NCBI GenBank assembly: GCA_024701455.1
Contig: JABXYP010000001.1
Span: 3,600,001-3,664,000, forward strand
DNA: 64,000 nucleotides
Direction of reading: 5' to 3'
Origin: Bacillus sp. A301a_S52
GTDB taxonomy: Bacteria; Bacillota; Bacilli; Bacillales; Salisediminibacteriaceae
Shown here: positions 16,076 through 25,308 of the stretch, in pieces
How the letters are laid out: each line of letters opens with the position of its first letter
How positions within the stretch are numbered: position 1 is the stretch's first letter
The notes under the pieces: generated by a model
Databases searched by the model: none
What the model was told of the DNA's origin: nothing
The model's input: only the letters and a program-made list of their open reading frames with translations
Position numbers and translations under genes: made by a program

Positions 16076-17785
16076 TCACTGCATTTTTTTTAGTTCTTGC
16101 TCCTTAAGTACACGTCGTAATATTTTGCCGCTAATCTTAGTTTTTGGTAGTTCATCAACGATCTCAATTTCTTTTGGAGCTGCATGGGCAGCCAATTTAA
16201 GTTTGACGAATTGACGGATATCTTCTTTTAACGCATCGCTAGCTGTATATCCGCTGTTTATCGTAATAAAGGCTTTAATGATATTACCTCTCAGTTGATC
16301 TGGCTTCCCAATCACTCCTGCTTCAGACACAGCTGGGTGCTCAATTAATTTACTTTCCACTTCAAATGGTCCAACTTGTTCCCCCGATGTTTTTATCAAA
16401 TCATCATCACGTCCCTGAAAGAACACATAGCCTTCCTCATCTTGATAAGCATTATCACCTGACAAGTACCAACCATTGTCTGTAAAATAAGAGTTATACT
16501 TTTCTCTGTTTTTCCATATTGTTTTCATAATACCTGGCCAAGGTGCTTTGACAGCTAATTTACCTACTTTCCCTGCCGGTAGCGGGTTATTCGTATCATC
16601 AAGAATGCCTACTTCAATCCCCGGAAATGCCCGCCCCATCGACCCTGGCTTAATCGGCTGTGAAGGTAAATTAACGATCAGGTGACCACCCGTTTCTGTC
16701 ATCCACCATGTGTCATGAATACGGACATTAAAGGTTTCCTTTGCCCAGTATATCGCTTCAGGATTTAACGGTTCACCTACACTAAGGACATGGCGAAGAC
16801 TTGATAAATCATATGCTTCATGGACGTCACCAGCGCTCATGAGTAAACGAAACGCCGTTGGAGCACTATACCAAATCGACACTTTGAACCGTTCAATCAA
16901 TTCATACCATGCTTTAGCTTCAAAACGTCCTCCGTGTATAACAACGGTTGCCCTATTAAGCCATGGGGCAAATACCCCATAGACACTGCCAGTCACCCAG
17001 CCAGGATGTGAGGTGCACCAAAAAACATCATCATCATGCACATCCAGCACCCATTTCCCAGAAATATAATGATGTGAAAGAGCTCTCTGAGCATGTAAGA
17101 CACCTTTTGGTTTTCCCGTTGATCCAGACGTGTAGTGAATAAGCATGCCATCCTCTTCTCCAAGCCATACGATAGGAGAAGCTGTATCTACCTCAGCAAG
17201 ATTGCGTCCTTTTTCTCTTAATTCATCAATATGCCACGTTGTTTTTAGAGATGGAAGCTCATTAAAAGGAACTCGCTTTGCTAATGTTTCGTCCGTAATT
17301 AAGTATTGTGCTTCACAATCATACATCCGCTCCTTAACTGCTTCTTCCATAAAAGCTTCAAATAAGGGGCCAGCTATTGCCCCCACTTTAATAGCTGCAA
17401 GAATTGAAAAATAACAATCCGGAGACTTAGGTAAGAAAATAAATACTCTGTCTCCCTTTTCGACTCCTGCCTGTTTCAACACTTTGGCATATTGATCCGT
17501 AATCGCCTTAACGTCAGAAAATGTATATGTTTCTTCTGACTGGCCATCGGTGAATAACAACGCCTTCTTATCGCCATAGCCGTCCTCAACATGCCGATCA
17601 ATACATTCATGGGCAGCATTCCAACGGCCATTAGGGGCTTCTGACAGGCCATTAACAGCGTCTTCCCATGAAAAGGTGTTGAGTACGTCTTTATAATCTG
17701 TCAAACTGGCAATCTCTTTATCTTTCTGTCTTGGATAGATAATGGTTTGTCGTTTAATATGTGATGCTGTATTAGCTCCCATCAT
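16076..17785 (-). CDS. AMP-forming acyl-CoA synthetase (AcsA-like)
   Basis: Activates acetate or another short acid to its CoA ester via an acyl-adenylate. The 569-residue protein is close in length and layout to B. subtilis AcsA. The P-loop is LIHYTSGSTGKPKGVLHAQ (about residues 215-233). WWMTETGG, the YLSGDNAYQDEEGYVFFQGR hinge region and the C-terminal catalytic lysine follow. The last reads LPKTKISGKILRRV, one residue longer than the usual PKTRSGKI. Its ATG overlaps the ssuB stop by one base behind AAGGAGG, so translation is coupled. Membership of a methionine operon suggests it makes the acyl-CoA used to acylate homoserine, or activates an imported sulfur-containing acid; both are inference. 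Confidence 0.82.
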   Translation of the reverse strand: MMGANTASHIKRQTIIYPRQKDKEIASLTDYKDVLNTFSWEDAVNGLSEAPNGRWNAAHECIDRHVEDGYGDKKALLFTDGQSEETYTFSDVKAITDQYAKVLKQAGVEKGDRVFIFLPKSPDCYFSILAAIKVGAIAGPLFEAFMEEAVKERMYDCEAQYLITDETLAKRVPFNELPSLKTTWHIDELREKGRNLAEVDTASPIVWLGEEDGMLIHYTSGSTGKPKGVLHAQRALSHHYISGKWVLDVHDDDVFWCTSHPGWVTGSVYGVFAPWLNRATVVIHGGRFEAKAWYELIERFKVSIWYSAPTAFRLLMSAGDVHEAYDLSSLRHVLSVGEPLNPEAIYWAKETFNVRIHDTWWMTETGGHLIVNLPSQPIKPGSMGRAFPGIEVGILDDTNNPLPAGKVGKLAVKAPWPGIMKTIWKNREKYNSYFTDNGWYLSGDNAYQDEEGYVFFQGRDDDLIKTSGEQVGPFEVESKLIEHPAVSEAGVIGKPDQLRGNIIKAFITINSGYTASDALKEDIRQFVKLKLAAHAAPKEIEIVDELPKTKISGKILRRVLKEQELKKMQ

Positions 17786-18549
17786 TAAGCCTCCTTTATG
17801 TGTTTCTGAGATGTAGGCGCTACTTTCTTGGTTACTTCCAAACTGTCTATAATGTCTTCTTTAAGTTTTGCCAGTCCAGCATCTCCCTTTGAGCGAGGCT
17901 TTGGCTGCTTTACTTCGATGTTTTTATATAATTCTCCAGGCTGCCCTTTTAGAATAATCACGCGATCACACAATGTTAAAGCTTCATCAATATCATGTGT
18001 CACAATCACCATGGTAGGTTGGTAACTTTGCCATAAATCCAGCAGCATATCTTGTAATTGTAGTTTTGTAAAAGCATCCAATGCGCTAAATGGTTCATCT
18101 AATAAAAGCGTGTCTGGTTCAGTGACAAGTGCTCTTGCGATGGCGGTACGCTGAGCCATGCCACCGGATAATTGCTTCGGATAATAGTGTTCAAATCCTT
18201 CTAGTCCAACGACCTGTAATAGTTCCTTAGCTTTCTTTTTATTGGCTTTCGCTTTTCCTTCTAAGCCAAAACAAACATTTTCTAAAACAGTTAACCACGG
18301 CATAAGTCTTGGTTCTTGAAAGATGAGGCCGAGATCTTTTGATGTCCCACGATTTATGTGACCATTAGTTTCAATCGTGCCATCGTATCCAGTATCAAGA
18401 CCAGAAATGGCTCTTAAAAGCGTGCTTTTCCCACATCCACTCGTTCCTAGCAAGCCGACAATTTCTCCTTTTTCAGCTTTAAAAGAGACGTGTTGGACTG
18501 CGGGTTCTCCGTTGAATAATCTGCTGACTTGTTGAACTTTAATACTCAT
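17785..18549 (-). CDS. ABC transporter ATP-binding protein, sulfonate/nitrate type (SsuB-like)
   Basis: ATPase of a SsuABC-type importer, 254 residues. Walker A is GLLGTSGCGKSTLLRAISGL and the Q-loop FQEPRLMPWLTV carries the PRLMPW motif typical of nitrate/sulfonate/taurine transporters. The signature is LSGGMAQRTAIARAL and Walker B LLLDEPFSALD. AAAGGAG precedes the ATG. The gene is second to last before the synthetase and overlaps it. Substrate class (sulfonate or another small organic sulfur compound) is inferred from the family and from the S-box control. Confidence 0.9.
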   Translation of the reverse strand: MSIKVQQVSRLFNGEPAVQHVSFKAEKGEIVGLLGTSGCGKSTLLRAISGLDTGYDGTIETNGHINRGTSKDLGLIFQEPRLMPWLTVLENVCFGLEGKAKANKKKAKELLQVVGLEGFEHYYPKQLSGGMAQRTAIARALVTEPDTLLLDEPFSALDAFTKLQLQDMLLDLWQSYQPTMVIVTHDIDEALTLCDRVIILKGQPGELYKNIEVKQPKPRSKGDAGLAKLKEDIIDSLEVTKKVAPTSQKHIKEA

Positions 18550-18567
18550 TCTATTCGTCTCCTTTCG

Positions 18568-19422
18568 CTATTTAGAAACATCAATGCGGTCTTGCCAATG
18601 TAAAGCCCGTGTCTGGACTCTCTTAAGAAGGTAATCTGTCATCTTTCCTAAAACAGCAAATAAAATAATACTGGCTAAAATTAATTCAGGCTGCAATGTA
18701 TTTTGGCCCAAGACGAGTAAATAACCCAATCCTTGACTTGCTCCCATTAACTCAGCCGCCACCACAAACATCCACCCTAACCCTAACCCGCTTCGTAATC
18801 CAGTTAAAAAAGAAGGCATTGATGCTGGCAAAATAATTCGTCGCACGAGTTGAAACGAAGAAAAACCGTACGTTTTACCTACTTCTATTAACTTTCGATC
18901 GACTGATTGTATCCCACCCACAATATTGAGATAAACTGGGAAGAAGACCCCTACAGCGATTAATGTTACTTTTGATGGTTCACCAATTCCGAGCCATAGT
19001 ATAAACAGCGGAACCCACGCTAAAGATGGGATAGCACGAAAGGCTTGAATTAACGGATCAAATAACATTTCTAGTTTTCGTGACATCCCAACCAGTGAAC
19101 CAAGCGCTACTGCAGCTAAAGAACCCCAAACAAAGCCCCAAAATATACGATATAATGTGATCCAACTGTGTTGCCACAATGTTCCTTCTGAAGCCATTGA
19201 TGTGATAACCTGGACAATATCACTTGGCGCCGGTAATAAATGACTTTCTACATAATTAAATCTTGTGACGATTTCCCAAAAGAGAATAAGTGTTACAGGT
19301 AAAACAAGTGAGAGCCCCAAGTTTCCAAGAAAGGCCGGCTTTACTTGTTTGATGTTTTTCTTACCCTTTAACGTGACGGCTTCTACCGATCTTTTTCTTA
19401 TTTGTCCTTCTGAAATAGCCAT
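18568..19422 (-). CDS. ABC transporter permease, sulfonate/nitrate type (SsuC-like)
   Basis: Inner-membrane permease, 284 residues, six hydrophobic segments after a basic N-terminal tail of about 30 residues. The cytoplasmic EAA loop reads EVGKTYGFSSFQLVRRIILP, and the family stretch is FRAIPSLAWVPLFILWLGIG. GGGGGAG lies 7 bases before the ATG. It stands between the binding protein and the ATPase, the normal order ssuA-C-B seen in many Bacillaceae. Confidence 0.9.
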   Translation of the reverse strand: MAISEGQIRKRSVEAVTLKGKKNIKQVKPAFLGNLGLSLVLPVTLILFWEIVTRFNYVESHLLPAPSDIVQVITSMASEGTLWQHSWITLYRIFWGFVWGSLAAVALGSLVGMSRKLEMLFDPLIQAFRAIPSLAWVPLFILWLGIGEPSKVTLIAVGVFFPVYLNIVGGIQSVDRKLIEVGKTYGFSSFQLVRRIILPASMPSFLTGLRSGLGLGWMFVVAAELMGASQGLGYLLVLGQNTLQPELILASIILFAVLGKMTDYLLKRVQTRALHWQDRIDVSK

Positions 19423-19543
19423 GAGCCATCTCCCCCTTTAAGAAGGTACACGTTGCGTACATTCTAAATTTTCGTAAGATTCTGATTATATAAATGACAC
19501 ACATCCGAGATGTTTGTTAAATCGCCGGATATGTGCCTTTTTA

Positions 19544-20536
19544 TTACTGTTCAATCACTGCTTCTGCAAAGGATGAATCAATTAATTCATTCACCAGCGC
19601 GTCAATATCCACCCCATCGTCTAAATTACCTGACTCTTGAAGAACGATACCTGCCTCTGTAATACTTTCTCGCTGAGCATCCCCTGGGATTGGATTGTCA
19701 AAATTATTCCTCTCCAATTGTAACGCAGCTACCTCAGGATCAATTTCCGCTTCTTGAACGATAATATTAATTGTCTCTTCTGGGTTATCCTCAACCCACT
19801 GCCTTGCTTTCTCATACGCTTCTATCACTTTTTCCACAACCTCTGGGTGCTCTTCTGCAAAATCTTCTCTTACATTTAAAAATCCATACGTGTTGAATGC
19901 TTCATTTCTGTAGAACAACTCTGCATTCGTTTCTAATTCTTGCCGTGCCATATGAGGATCTAATCCCGCCCATGCATCAACATCTCCATTGGCTAGGGCA
20001 TTAGCGCCATCACTGTGCTGCAATGGCACCACTTCTATATCACTTTCTGAAAGACCTACCTCATTTAGTGCTCGAACGAGGAAAATGTATGGGTCCGTCC
20101 CTAATGTTGCTGCCACTCGCTGTCCTTCGAGATCTTCCACACTATTAATATCGCTGTCTTCATTCGTCACAAGCGCCGTCCACTCTGGTTGCGAATAGAT
20201 GTAGACATTTTTGATCGGTGTCCCATTGCTCTTTGCCATAAGCGCTGCTGCTCCAGCTGTTGAACCAAAATCCACACTTCCCCCAGCTAAAAATTCCAGT
20301 GCTCGGTTACTCCCTTGACTAAACACGTATTCAATCTCTATTCCTTCATCTTCAAAGATCTCTTCTAAATAGCCATTTTCTTTTAAAACAAGGCTCGTCG
20401 GTGAGTAATGCGCATAATCAATAGTAATTTTATCAAGTGAAGACGAATTTTCCGCCTCGGTGTCATTGTTACAAGCCGCCAATAATGCTCCTGCGGAAAG
20501 GATTAATAAACTTGAGAGTATACGTTTAATCGCCAT
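19544..20536 (-). CDS. ABC transporter substrate-binding lipoprotein, sulfonate type (SsuA-like)
   Basis: Exported lipoprotein, 330 residues: basic start, hydrophobic core and lipobox LLAAC. The mature part is acidic, of NMT1/SsuA type, with SQGSNRALEFLAGGSVDFGS near residue 75, VEDLEGQRVAATLGTDPYIF and ANGDVDAWAGLDPHMA. It is 52 bases after metY. A hairpin lies in the 120-base gap before ssuC (about 19498-19535, CACATCCG/CCGGATATGTG) and could lower expression of the genes behind it. The ligand cannot be told from sequence. Confidence 0.9.
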   Translation of the reverse strand: MAIKRILSSLLILSAGALLAACNNDTEAENSSSLDKITIDYAHYSPTSLVLKENGYLEEIFEDEGIEIEYVFSQGSNRALEFLAGGSVDFGSTAGAAALMAKSNGTPIKNVYIYSQPEWTALVTNEDSDINSVEDLEGQRVAATLGTDPYIFLVRALNEVGLSESDIEVVPLQHSDGANALANGDVDAWAGLDPHMARQELETNAELFYRNEAFNTYGFLNVREDFAEEHPEVVEKVIEAYEKARQWVEDNPEETINIIVQEAEIDPEVAALQLERNNFDNPIPGDAQRESITEAGIVLQESGNLDDGVDIDALVNELIDSSFAEAVIEQ

Positions 20537-20588
20537 TCGTCATCGCTCCATTCAATTCTGTTATTGTCATTGTTGAAAAATATTATAT

Positions 20589-22373
20589 TTAAAGATCACA
20601 AGCAAATGTTGAAATTGTCCCTCTAAGTCGCTGAGCTTCTTTATATGTGCAACGGTTATGAACGACTTCAAGACCAGCTTCTTTCGCTATGACAGCAGCC
20701 TTTTCAGAAATAACCCCTTCTTGAAGCCAAAAGATTTTCGGTTTAACTTTAGCAGCTTCTTTTGCTATTTCTATAGCTGCTTCTGGACTTCTAAATACTT
20801 GAACAATATCAATGGGTCCATCCACTGACTTTAAGTCTGGATAAGCTTTTTCACCTAATATTTCTGTTTCTCGTGGATTAACTGGAATAATCTTATAGCC
20901 TAGTCGCTGCATTTTTCGTGCTAATCTGTGACTCGGACGGGATTCGTTACCACTCAGTCCTACCACAGCAATTGTTTTTAGCCTCGGTGTATCTGCATCT
21001 GTATTATTCGGACTTGATAGTGCCCAGCGGATGACACCTTCATCATTAATAACAGTTGAATCCTCTTTAGTCCCTTCACCTGTCGCAAGCTTCAATGCCT
21101 GATCCAAATCTTTTGCAAGGTCATCTGTATGTTCTAGCCCTACTGAAAGTCTCACTAAATCCGGTTTAACACCTGTCTTAATGAGTTCATCATCCGATAG
21201 CTGCTGATGCGTCGTTGATGCCGGGTGAATAATTAAACTTTTGGCATCCCCTACATTGGCTAGGTGAGACCAAAGCGATACATTATCGATCAATGTACGT
21301 CCAGCATCCCGGCCACCTTTAATTCCGAAATTCAACACAGCGCCATAACCATTTTTTAATAATTGAGTTGCCCGTTCATGGGAAGGGTGGCTTTCAAGAC
21401 CTGGGTATGATACCCATTCCACTGCTGGATGCTCCTCAAGGTATTGGGCTAACTTCAATGTGTTCTCATTATGTCTCACGATGCGTAAATGTAATGTTTC
21501 AAGCCCTTGTATAAGTTGGAAGGCATTGAATGGACTTAGACACGATCCAAAGTCACGCAACAACTGAACACGAAGCTTCGTGCTAAAAGCGAGTGTTCCG
21601 AAATCTCTCGCATACACAATACCGTTATAACTTGGGTCTGGTTCGTTAAAACCTGGATATTTGTCTGATTGCCAGTTAAAGCGTCCCCCATCAACAACAA
21701 CCCCACCGATAGATGTTCCATGTCCACCTATCCATTTTGTGGCAGAGTGGACGACAATATCTGCGCCATGTTCAATCGGTTTACATACATAAGGTGTAGC
21801 AAATGTATTATCAATAATAAGTGGTATGCCTGCTTCATGTGCGATATCCGCCACTGCCTCAATATCAAGTACATGCAGACTTGGATTACCAATTGTCTCT
21901 GCAAATACAGCTCGTGTTTTATCTGTAATAGCTTTTCTGAAATTTTCAGGATCTTCAGGGTCTACAAAAGTCACATTAATACCATATTTCGGTAATGTTA
22001 CGGCAAATAAGTTATATGTCCCACCGTAAAGATTTGTAGCTGCTACAATGTCATCTCCTGCATTTGCTACATTCAAAATGGATAGAGAGATTGCTGCCAT
22101 TCCTGAGGATGTAGCAACAGAGGCAACACCTTCTTCTAATAGCGCCAGTCGTTTCTCAAGTACGTCTACAGTTGGATTGCCAATACGGCTATAGATATTC
22201 CCCGGTTCATCAAGGGCGAACAGACTTTCCGCATGTTCTGTATCATGAAACAAGTAGGACGTTGTCTGATAAATTGGTACCGCTCTCGATCCTGTTGTGG
22301 GATCTGGTGATTGACCACCGTGTAATAATACTGTTTCTGGATGATACGTTTGAAATTGAGAATTTTCACTCAT
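20589..22373 (-). CDS. metY: O-acetylhomoserine sulfhydrylase fused to a CoA-binding domain
   Basis: PLP enzyme that joins O-acetylhomoserine with sulfide (or methanethiol) to give homocysteine (or methionine). Residues about 10-435 are a complete Met[55 protein letters not shown] and the PLP lysine in [13 protein letters not shown]. After a Ser/Asn/Asp-rich linker comes a second domain, residues 467 to about 580, starting [20 protein letters not shown]. This domain has [19 protein letters not shown] and [14 protein letters not shown] and is a YccU/CoA_binding_2 type domain. The total of 594 residues is about 160 longer than usual MetY. AAAGGAGG before the ATG at 22371-22373 decides the start; the open frame runs 58 codons further into the riboswitch. 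First gene of the operon. Confidence 0.93.
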   Translation of the reverse strand: MSENSQFQTYHPETVLLHGGQSPDPTTGSRAVPIYQTTSYLFHDTEHAESLFALDEPGNIYSRIGNPTVDVLEKRLALLEEGVASVATSSGMAAISLSILNVANAGDDIVAATNLYGGTYNLFAVTLPKYGINVTFVDPEDPENFRKAITDKTRAVFAETIGNPSLHVLDIEAVADIAHEAGIPLIIDNTFATPYVCKPIEHGADIVVHSATKWIGGHGTSIGGVVVDGGRFNWQSDKYPGFNEPDPSYNGIVYARDFGTLAFSTKLRVQLLRDFGSCLSPFNAFQLIQGLETLHLRIVRHNENTLKLAQYLEEHPAVEWVSYPGLESHPSHERATQLLKNGYGAVLNFGIKGGRDAGRTLIDNVSLWSHLANVGDAKSLIIHPASTTHQQLSDDELIKTGVKPDLVRLSVGLEHTDDLAKDLDQALKLATGEGTKEDSTVINDEGVIRWALSSPNNTDADTPRLKTIAVVGLSGNESRPSHRLARKMQRLGYKIIPVNPRETEILGEKAYPDLKSVDGPIDIVQVFRSPEAAIEIAKEAAKVKPKIFWLQEGVISEKAAVIAKEAGLEVVHNRCTYKEAQRLRGTISTFACDL

Positions 22374-22435
22374 GAGAGCCCCTCCTTTGATTAATAATCT
22401 TATTGGGTTATTGTCTTTATGACATGTTTTGCAAA

Positions 22436-22613
22436 ATAAAAAGTCCCTCTGCTTTAAAAGACAGAGAGACGAATGAATGACAACTTTCGCTCTCTTATCT
22501 TTCAAAGTGCTTCTACACTTTGTTGGAATTGGCACCTTGCGTATCACGTTTCCGTTCCACGTTGGTTGCCGGGTTTCATCGGGCCAGTCCCTCCACCTCT
22601 CTTGATAAGAGCT
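22436..22613 (-). promoter_or_regulatory. SAM-I riboswitch, promoter-distal (second) of a tandem pair
   Basis: Minus-strand order: CTTATCAAGAGAGG, GGAGGGACTGGCCC, ACCCGGCAACC, AAGGTGCCAATTCC, GAAAGATAAGAGAG (aptamer about 22490-22613). The terminator GTCTCTCTGTC...GCAGAGGGACTTTTT follows at about 22436-22472. It ends 62 bases before the metY start. All conserved S-box blocks are intact. Confidence 0.95.
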
Positions 22614-22784
22614 TAAATCGGTTATGAAATTTTAAAACTAAGTAAACCAATAAATTTAGTTAATTTTGATTAATTTGAATATTAACACGATTAAATCTAT
22701 TCGTCAAATCTTTTTACAAAATTATTTTCTAGCATTCACCCTCAATCTATATTATTCATTGTTATATTCCCGTGCTGTTATCAA

Positions 22785-22985
22785 AAAACCTCCCTTACAA
22801 AATGTAAGGGAGGTTGACGTTAATGTTAGCAGAGTAAGCTGCATTCACATGTCGTCCTTATCTCCCAAAGCATTCAGTAATGAATTCTTTGCAGGAATTA
22901 GCACCTTGTGAAAAAAAGATATTACTTCTTCTCACTGGTTGCTGGGTTTCGTCGGGCCAGTCCCTCCACCTCTCTTGATAAGCAA
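22785..22985 (-). promoter_or_regulatory. SAM-I riboswitch, promoter-proximal (first) of a tandem pair
   Basis: Minus strand: GCTTATCAAGAGAGG, GGAGGGACTGGCCC, ACCCAGCAACC, AAGGTGCTAATTCC, TTTGGGAGATAAGG (aptamer about 22856-22985). A strong terminator, ACCTCCCTTACATTTTGTAA paired with GGGAGGTTTTTT, follows (about 22785-22818). The 170 bases between this terminator and the second aptamer hold no gene with a ribosome site, so both switches act on the same metY transcript. Confidence 0.93.
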
Positions 22986-23099
22986 AACGATGAGTCGTCC
23001 AAAGCCTATTCTGGACGCTATTTATAATATTGAAGAAAGTCTATCACAAGCGTTTGTGATCTGTCAATTTTATTTTTCACTCTACCATCTATTAATTAT

Positions 23100-23260
23100 A
23101 TAAAGCTAAGCTTCAATCAGTGGGGGTTTTCCTTCATCCCCCACTGATTGTTAGTTTAACTTATCGGACCTTTAGGGGCAGTTTATCCCCCACCTAAACT
23201 TTTCGATCATCTTCTTAAGTTTTGAAGGGGGGTTTTACTGCCCCTTAAGAGTAGGATAAA
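23100..23260. repeat. Dispersed intergenic repeat, family 1, variant copy
   Basis: Starts ATAAAGCTAAGCTTCAATCA, with hairpin GTGGGGG...CCCCCAC. It then shows a diverged interior (CGGACCTTTAGG, CCCCCACCTAAAC) and ends GGGGGGTTTTACTGCC...GTAGGATAAA. It shares the left end and the right end with the collapsed copy at 53870. Confidence 0.65.
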
Positions 23261-23358
23261 AATACCATTTACTCGGTTATACACAATGGTCCATCAAGAA
23301 GTACGTTTCACCAATACTGTCACAAAAGGTCGTTATCTGAGAACAGCCCATCTATTAG

Positions 23359-24591
23359 TTACGACATTAGCCTTTTTTCACCACTGATTTCTTGAATCGG
23401 TTTAATGTTTTGCGTAAATTCTACAGTCCCTTTATAGTTTCCTTCTTTGTCTCTCACTGCAAAATATCGTATTAATACAAATTTCTCTTTAAAGGGTATC
23501 CAAAAGTCTTCAACATCTTTTTTACCAGATTTAAAATCATCGAGTAAGGCATTCACAATGTGAGCACTTTGAGGTGGGTGGCAATTTTGTACCGATCTTC
23601 CGATAACTGATTTTGTTCGGTGAAAGATGCGTTCTTTCCCATGTGAAAAATACCGCACCACATCATGCTCATCAATAAACGTGATATCTACTGGTAAATG
23701 ATTCATCATTAATTCAAGCTGTTGAACTGACATGATACCCGTTTCAAGCTGAACGATTCCATCCTTCATAAACCCTTCTGATTGCAGGTCTTCTCTATCT
23801 GGTTGCCACGGGGATGGAGGGGTAATAAGCGTATAGCCAATCACATCACCTTCACGCTCAATCTTTAACCATTCATCCTCTGTTAATTTTTCCAATGCCA
23901 TCGGAAACAAAATATTTTCCTCTTTAAAGACCATCTCTGACACTTCACTAATAATATGATCAATCGCCTCTAACAGTTCGTCCGCTTCCCAAGAATCCGT
24001 TTCTAACTTTAGCTTGGCTGCTTTAATCGCATCTCTTATCCTGTCGTCTACTCCCCACATGACTTTTGTCGGTCCAAAGATACCGTACTTCTCTAAATAA
24101 GGGAACAGTAAATTCTCTTTTCTACTATAATGGTTATCAATTCCCAATAAGCGATTTAAATCGTCTAATAGAAGGCTTGACGTCTTCTCAGAAGGGTCCT
24201 TTGCAAACTTGTCACGATGTAATGTTAACGTGAAATTAACGAGCCGATCAATTTCCTTATTCTCTTGAATAAATGTGTGAACAGGATGGCCAGGTTTATG
24301 ACCTTGCTTTTCTTCCTGATGGATCTCTTCTATTGAGCCTTTGAACACAGCTGTATGCACCGAGCAAAGTCGCTGCACTTCCTCTACTGAAATCCCCTCT
24401 TCCTCCATTAGCGCCTGTTCCATTTGTGAAATTTCACTCACGCTAATGCTATCGATGGCCTGCTCAAACTTTTGCCTCACTGCTTCAACAGGTTTTCCCT
24501 CGTGAAGTTCTTTTATAATTTCCTTTAATAACTGTTGCCTCTCTGTTTGCTCACCACTTGTTTTCTCTCGATTATTGATCATTTCACTCAT
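23359..24591 (-). CDS. DUF438 / hemerythrin / PAS domain protein
   Basis: Cytoplasmic 410-residue protein with three parts. First, an N-terminal DUF438 helical domain (residues about 10-80, with MEEEGISVEEVQRLCSVHTA). Second, a hemerythrin-like HHE part (about 100-225), with HPVHTFIQENKEI, HYSRKENLLFPYLEKYGI and MVFKEENILFPMAL giving the His/Glu iron ligands. Third, a C-terminal PAS domain (about 285-400) with DITFIDEHDVVRYFSHGKER and RSVQNCHPP. Such proteins are tied to oxygen or nitric oxide sensing and repair; the exact role is not known from sequence. ATG at 24589-24591 lies behind GGGAGTGG and overlaps the end of the DUF1858 gene by 8 bases. Confidence 0.88.
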   Translation of the reverse strand: MSEMINNREKTSGEQTERQQLLKEIIKELHEGKPVEAVRQKFEQAIDSISVSEISQMEQALMEEEGISVEEVQRLCSVHTAVFKGSIEEIHQEEKQGHKPGHPVHTFIQENKEIDRLVNFTLTLHRDKFAKDPSEKTSSLLLDDLNRLLGIDNHYSRKENLLFPYLEKYGIFGPTKVMWGVDDRIRDAIKAAKLKLETDSWEADELLEAIDHIISEVSEMVFKEENILFPMALEKLTEDEWLKIEREGDVIGYTLITPPSPWQPDREDLQSEGFMKDGIVQLETGIMSVQQLELMMNHLPVDITFIDEHDVVRYFSHGKERIFHRTKSVIGRSVQNCHPPQSAHIVNALLDDFKSGKKDVEDFWIPFKEKFVLIRYFAVRDKEGNYKGTVEFTQNIKPIQEISGEKRLMS

Positions 24592-24838
24592 TTTCTTCCA
24601 CTCCCTTCTTAGCATGGTCGGTGACTCTATAACCATAGCTTTCGATCTTTTCCACAACGTCATCTAAATCTACGCCTCTCGCTCTGCATCCTTTCGGGAT
24701 TGTCATGACTCTACCAGCAGACTGTAACATGCCTGGTTTCGTAATATTCACAAAGCCAATTTCTTTCATCACTTCTATAAATTCAGGGTCATGATTGCAA
24801 AGTTCATAGACTGTTTTATTTAGCGATATTTCTTTCAT
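24584..24838 (-). CDS. DUF1858 domain protein
   Basis: Small 84-residue protein made of one DUF1858 domain: KTVYELCNHDPEFIEVMKEI, GFVNITKPGMLQSAGRVMT, then a basic turn. The ATG at 24836-24838 lies behind GGGGTGGGAG; an in-frame GTG 9 bases earlier sits on the SD. It is translationally coupled to the downstream DUF438-hemerythrin gene (ATGAGTGA overlap). DUF1858 proteins often accompany hemerythrin, DUF2249 and DUF438 proteins in Firmicutes under oxygen-limited control. Confidence 0.85.
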   Translation of the reverse strand: MKEISLNKTVYELCNHDPEFIEVMKEIGFVNITKPGMLQSAGRVMTIPKGCRARGVDLDDVVEKIESYGYRVTDHAKKGVEENE

Positions 24839-24984
24839 TACTCCCACCCCTTTGATTTATCAGTAAACGCCCTATTATCATTTATCAAAGTCACTATCGG
24901 ACGCAGTTATCAATTAGTTGAGAACCACTTTCAATTAGATCGTATCATGCTGAGAAAAAATCGGGAGTGATCTACATCACCACA

Positions 24985-25000
24985 AGTGAAAAAAGTCACA
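24985..25000 (-). promoter_or_regulatory. Candidate Fnr/CRP-family binding site
   Basis: AGTGA-AAAAAG-TCACA matches the Bacillus Fnr pattern TGTGA-N6-TCACA in 9 of 10 defined positions. It lies 147 bases upstream of the DUF1858 start, which allows a promoter about 40 bases downstream of it. Anaerobic activation is inferred. Confidence 0.5.
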
Positions 25001-25308
25001 AACTTAAGTCACCTGTCATAAATAGCAAGTTTGCAGATAGAAGCACAACCTTATGAAAGATGAACTTACTTTTTCATGCCTCGTTACATACAGGAAATAG
25101 CCTGTATTTTAAGTTATGGAAAAAAGTCCGTACTCAAAAATCAGCGGGCATTAACAATCCGCTAATTTTTATAAGATTTATGAAATATCATTAATTTCCA
25201 AACATGGAAAAGCACTTTAAAAATATACTTTTATAAAACTAACTATTATTTTCCATTGTTTTATTAATTGAATTAATGGCATCATTCAAAATAAGAGGTC
25301 GATATTCA

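Noticed and set aside
22374-22547. N-terminal extension of metY by 58 codons
   Set aside because: It runs through the terminator and aptamer of the second SAM riboswitch and has no ribosome site; AAAGGAGG precedes the ATG at 22371-22373.
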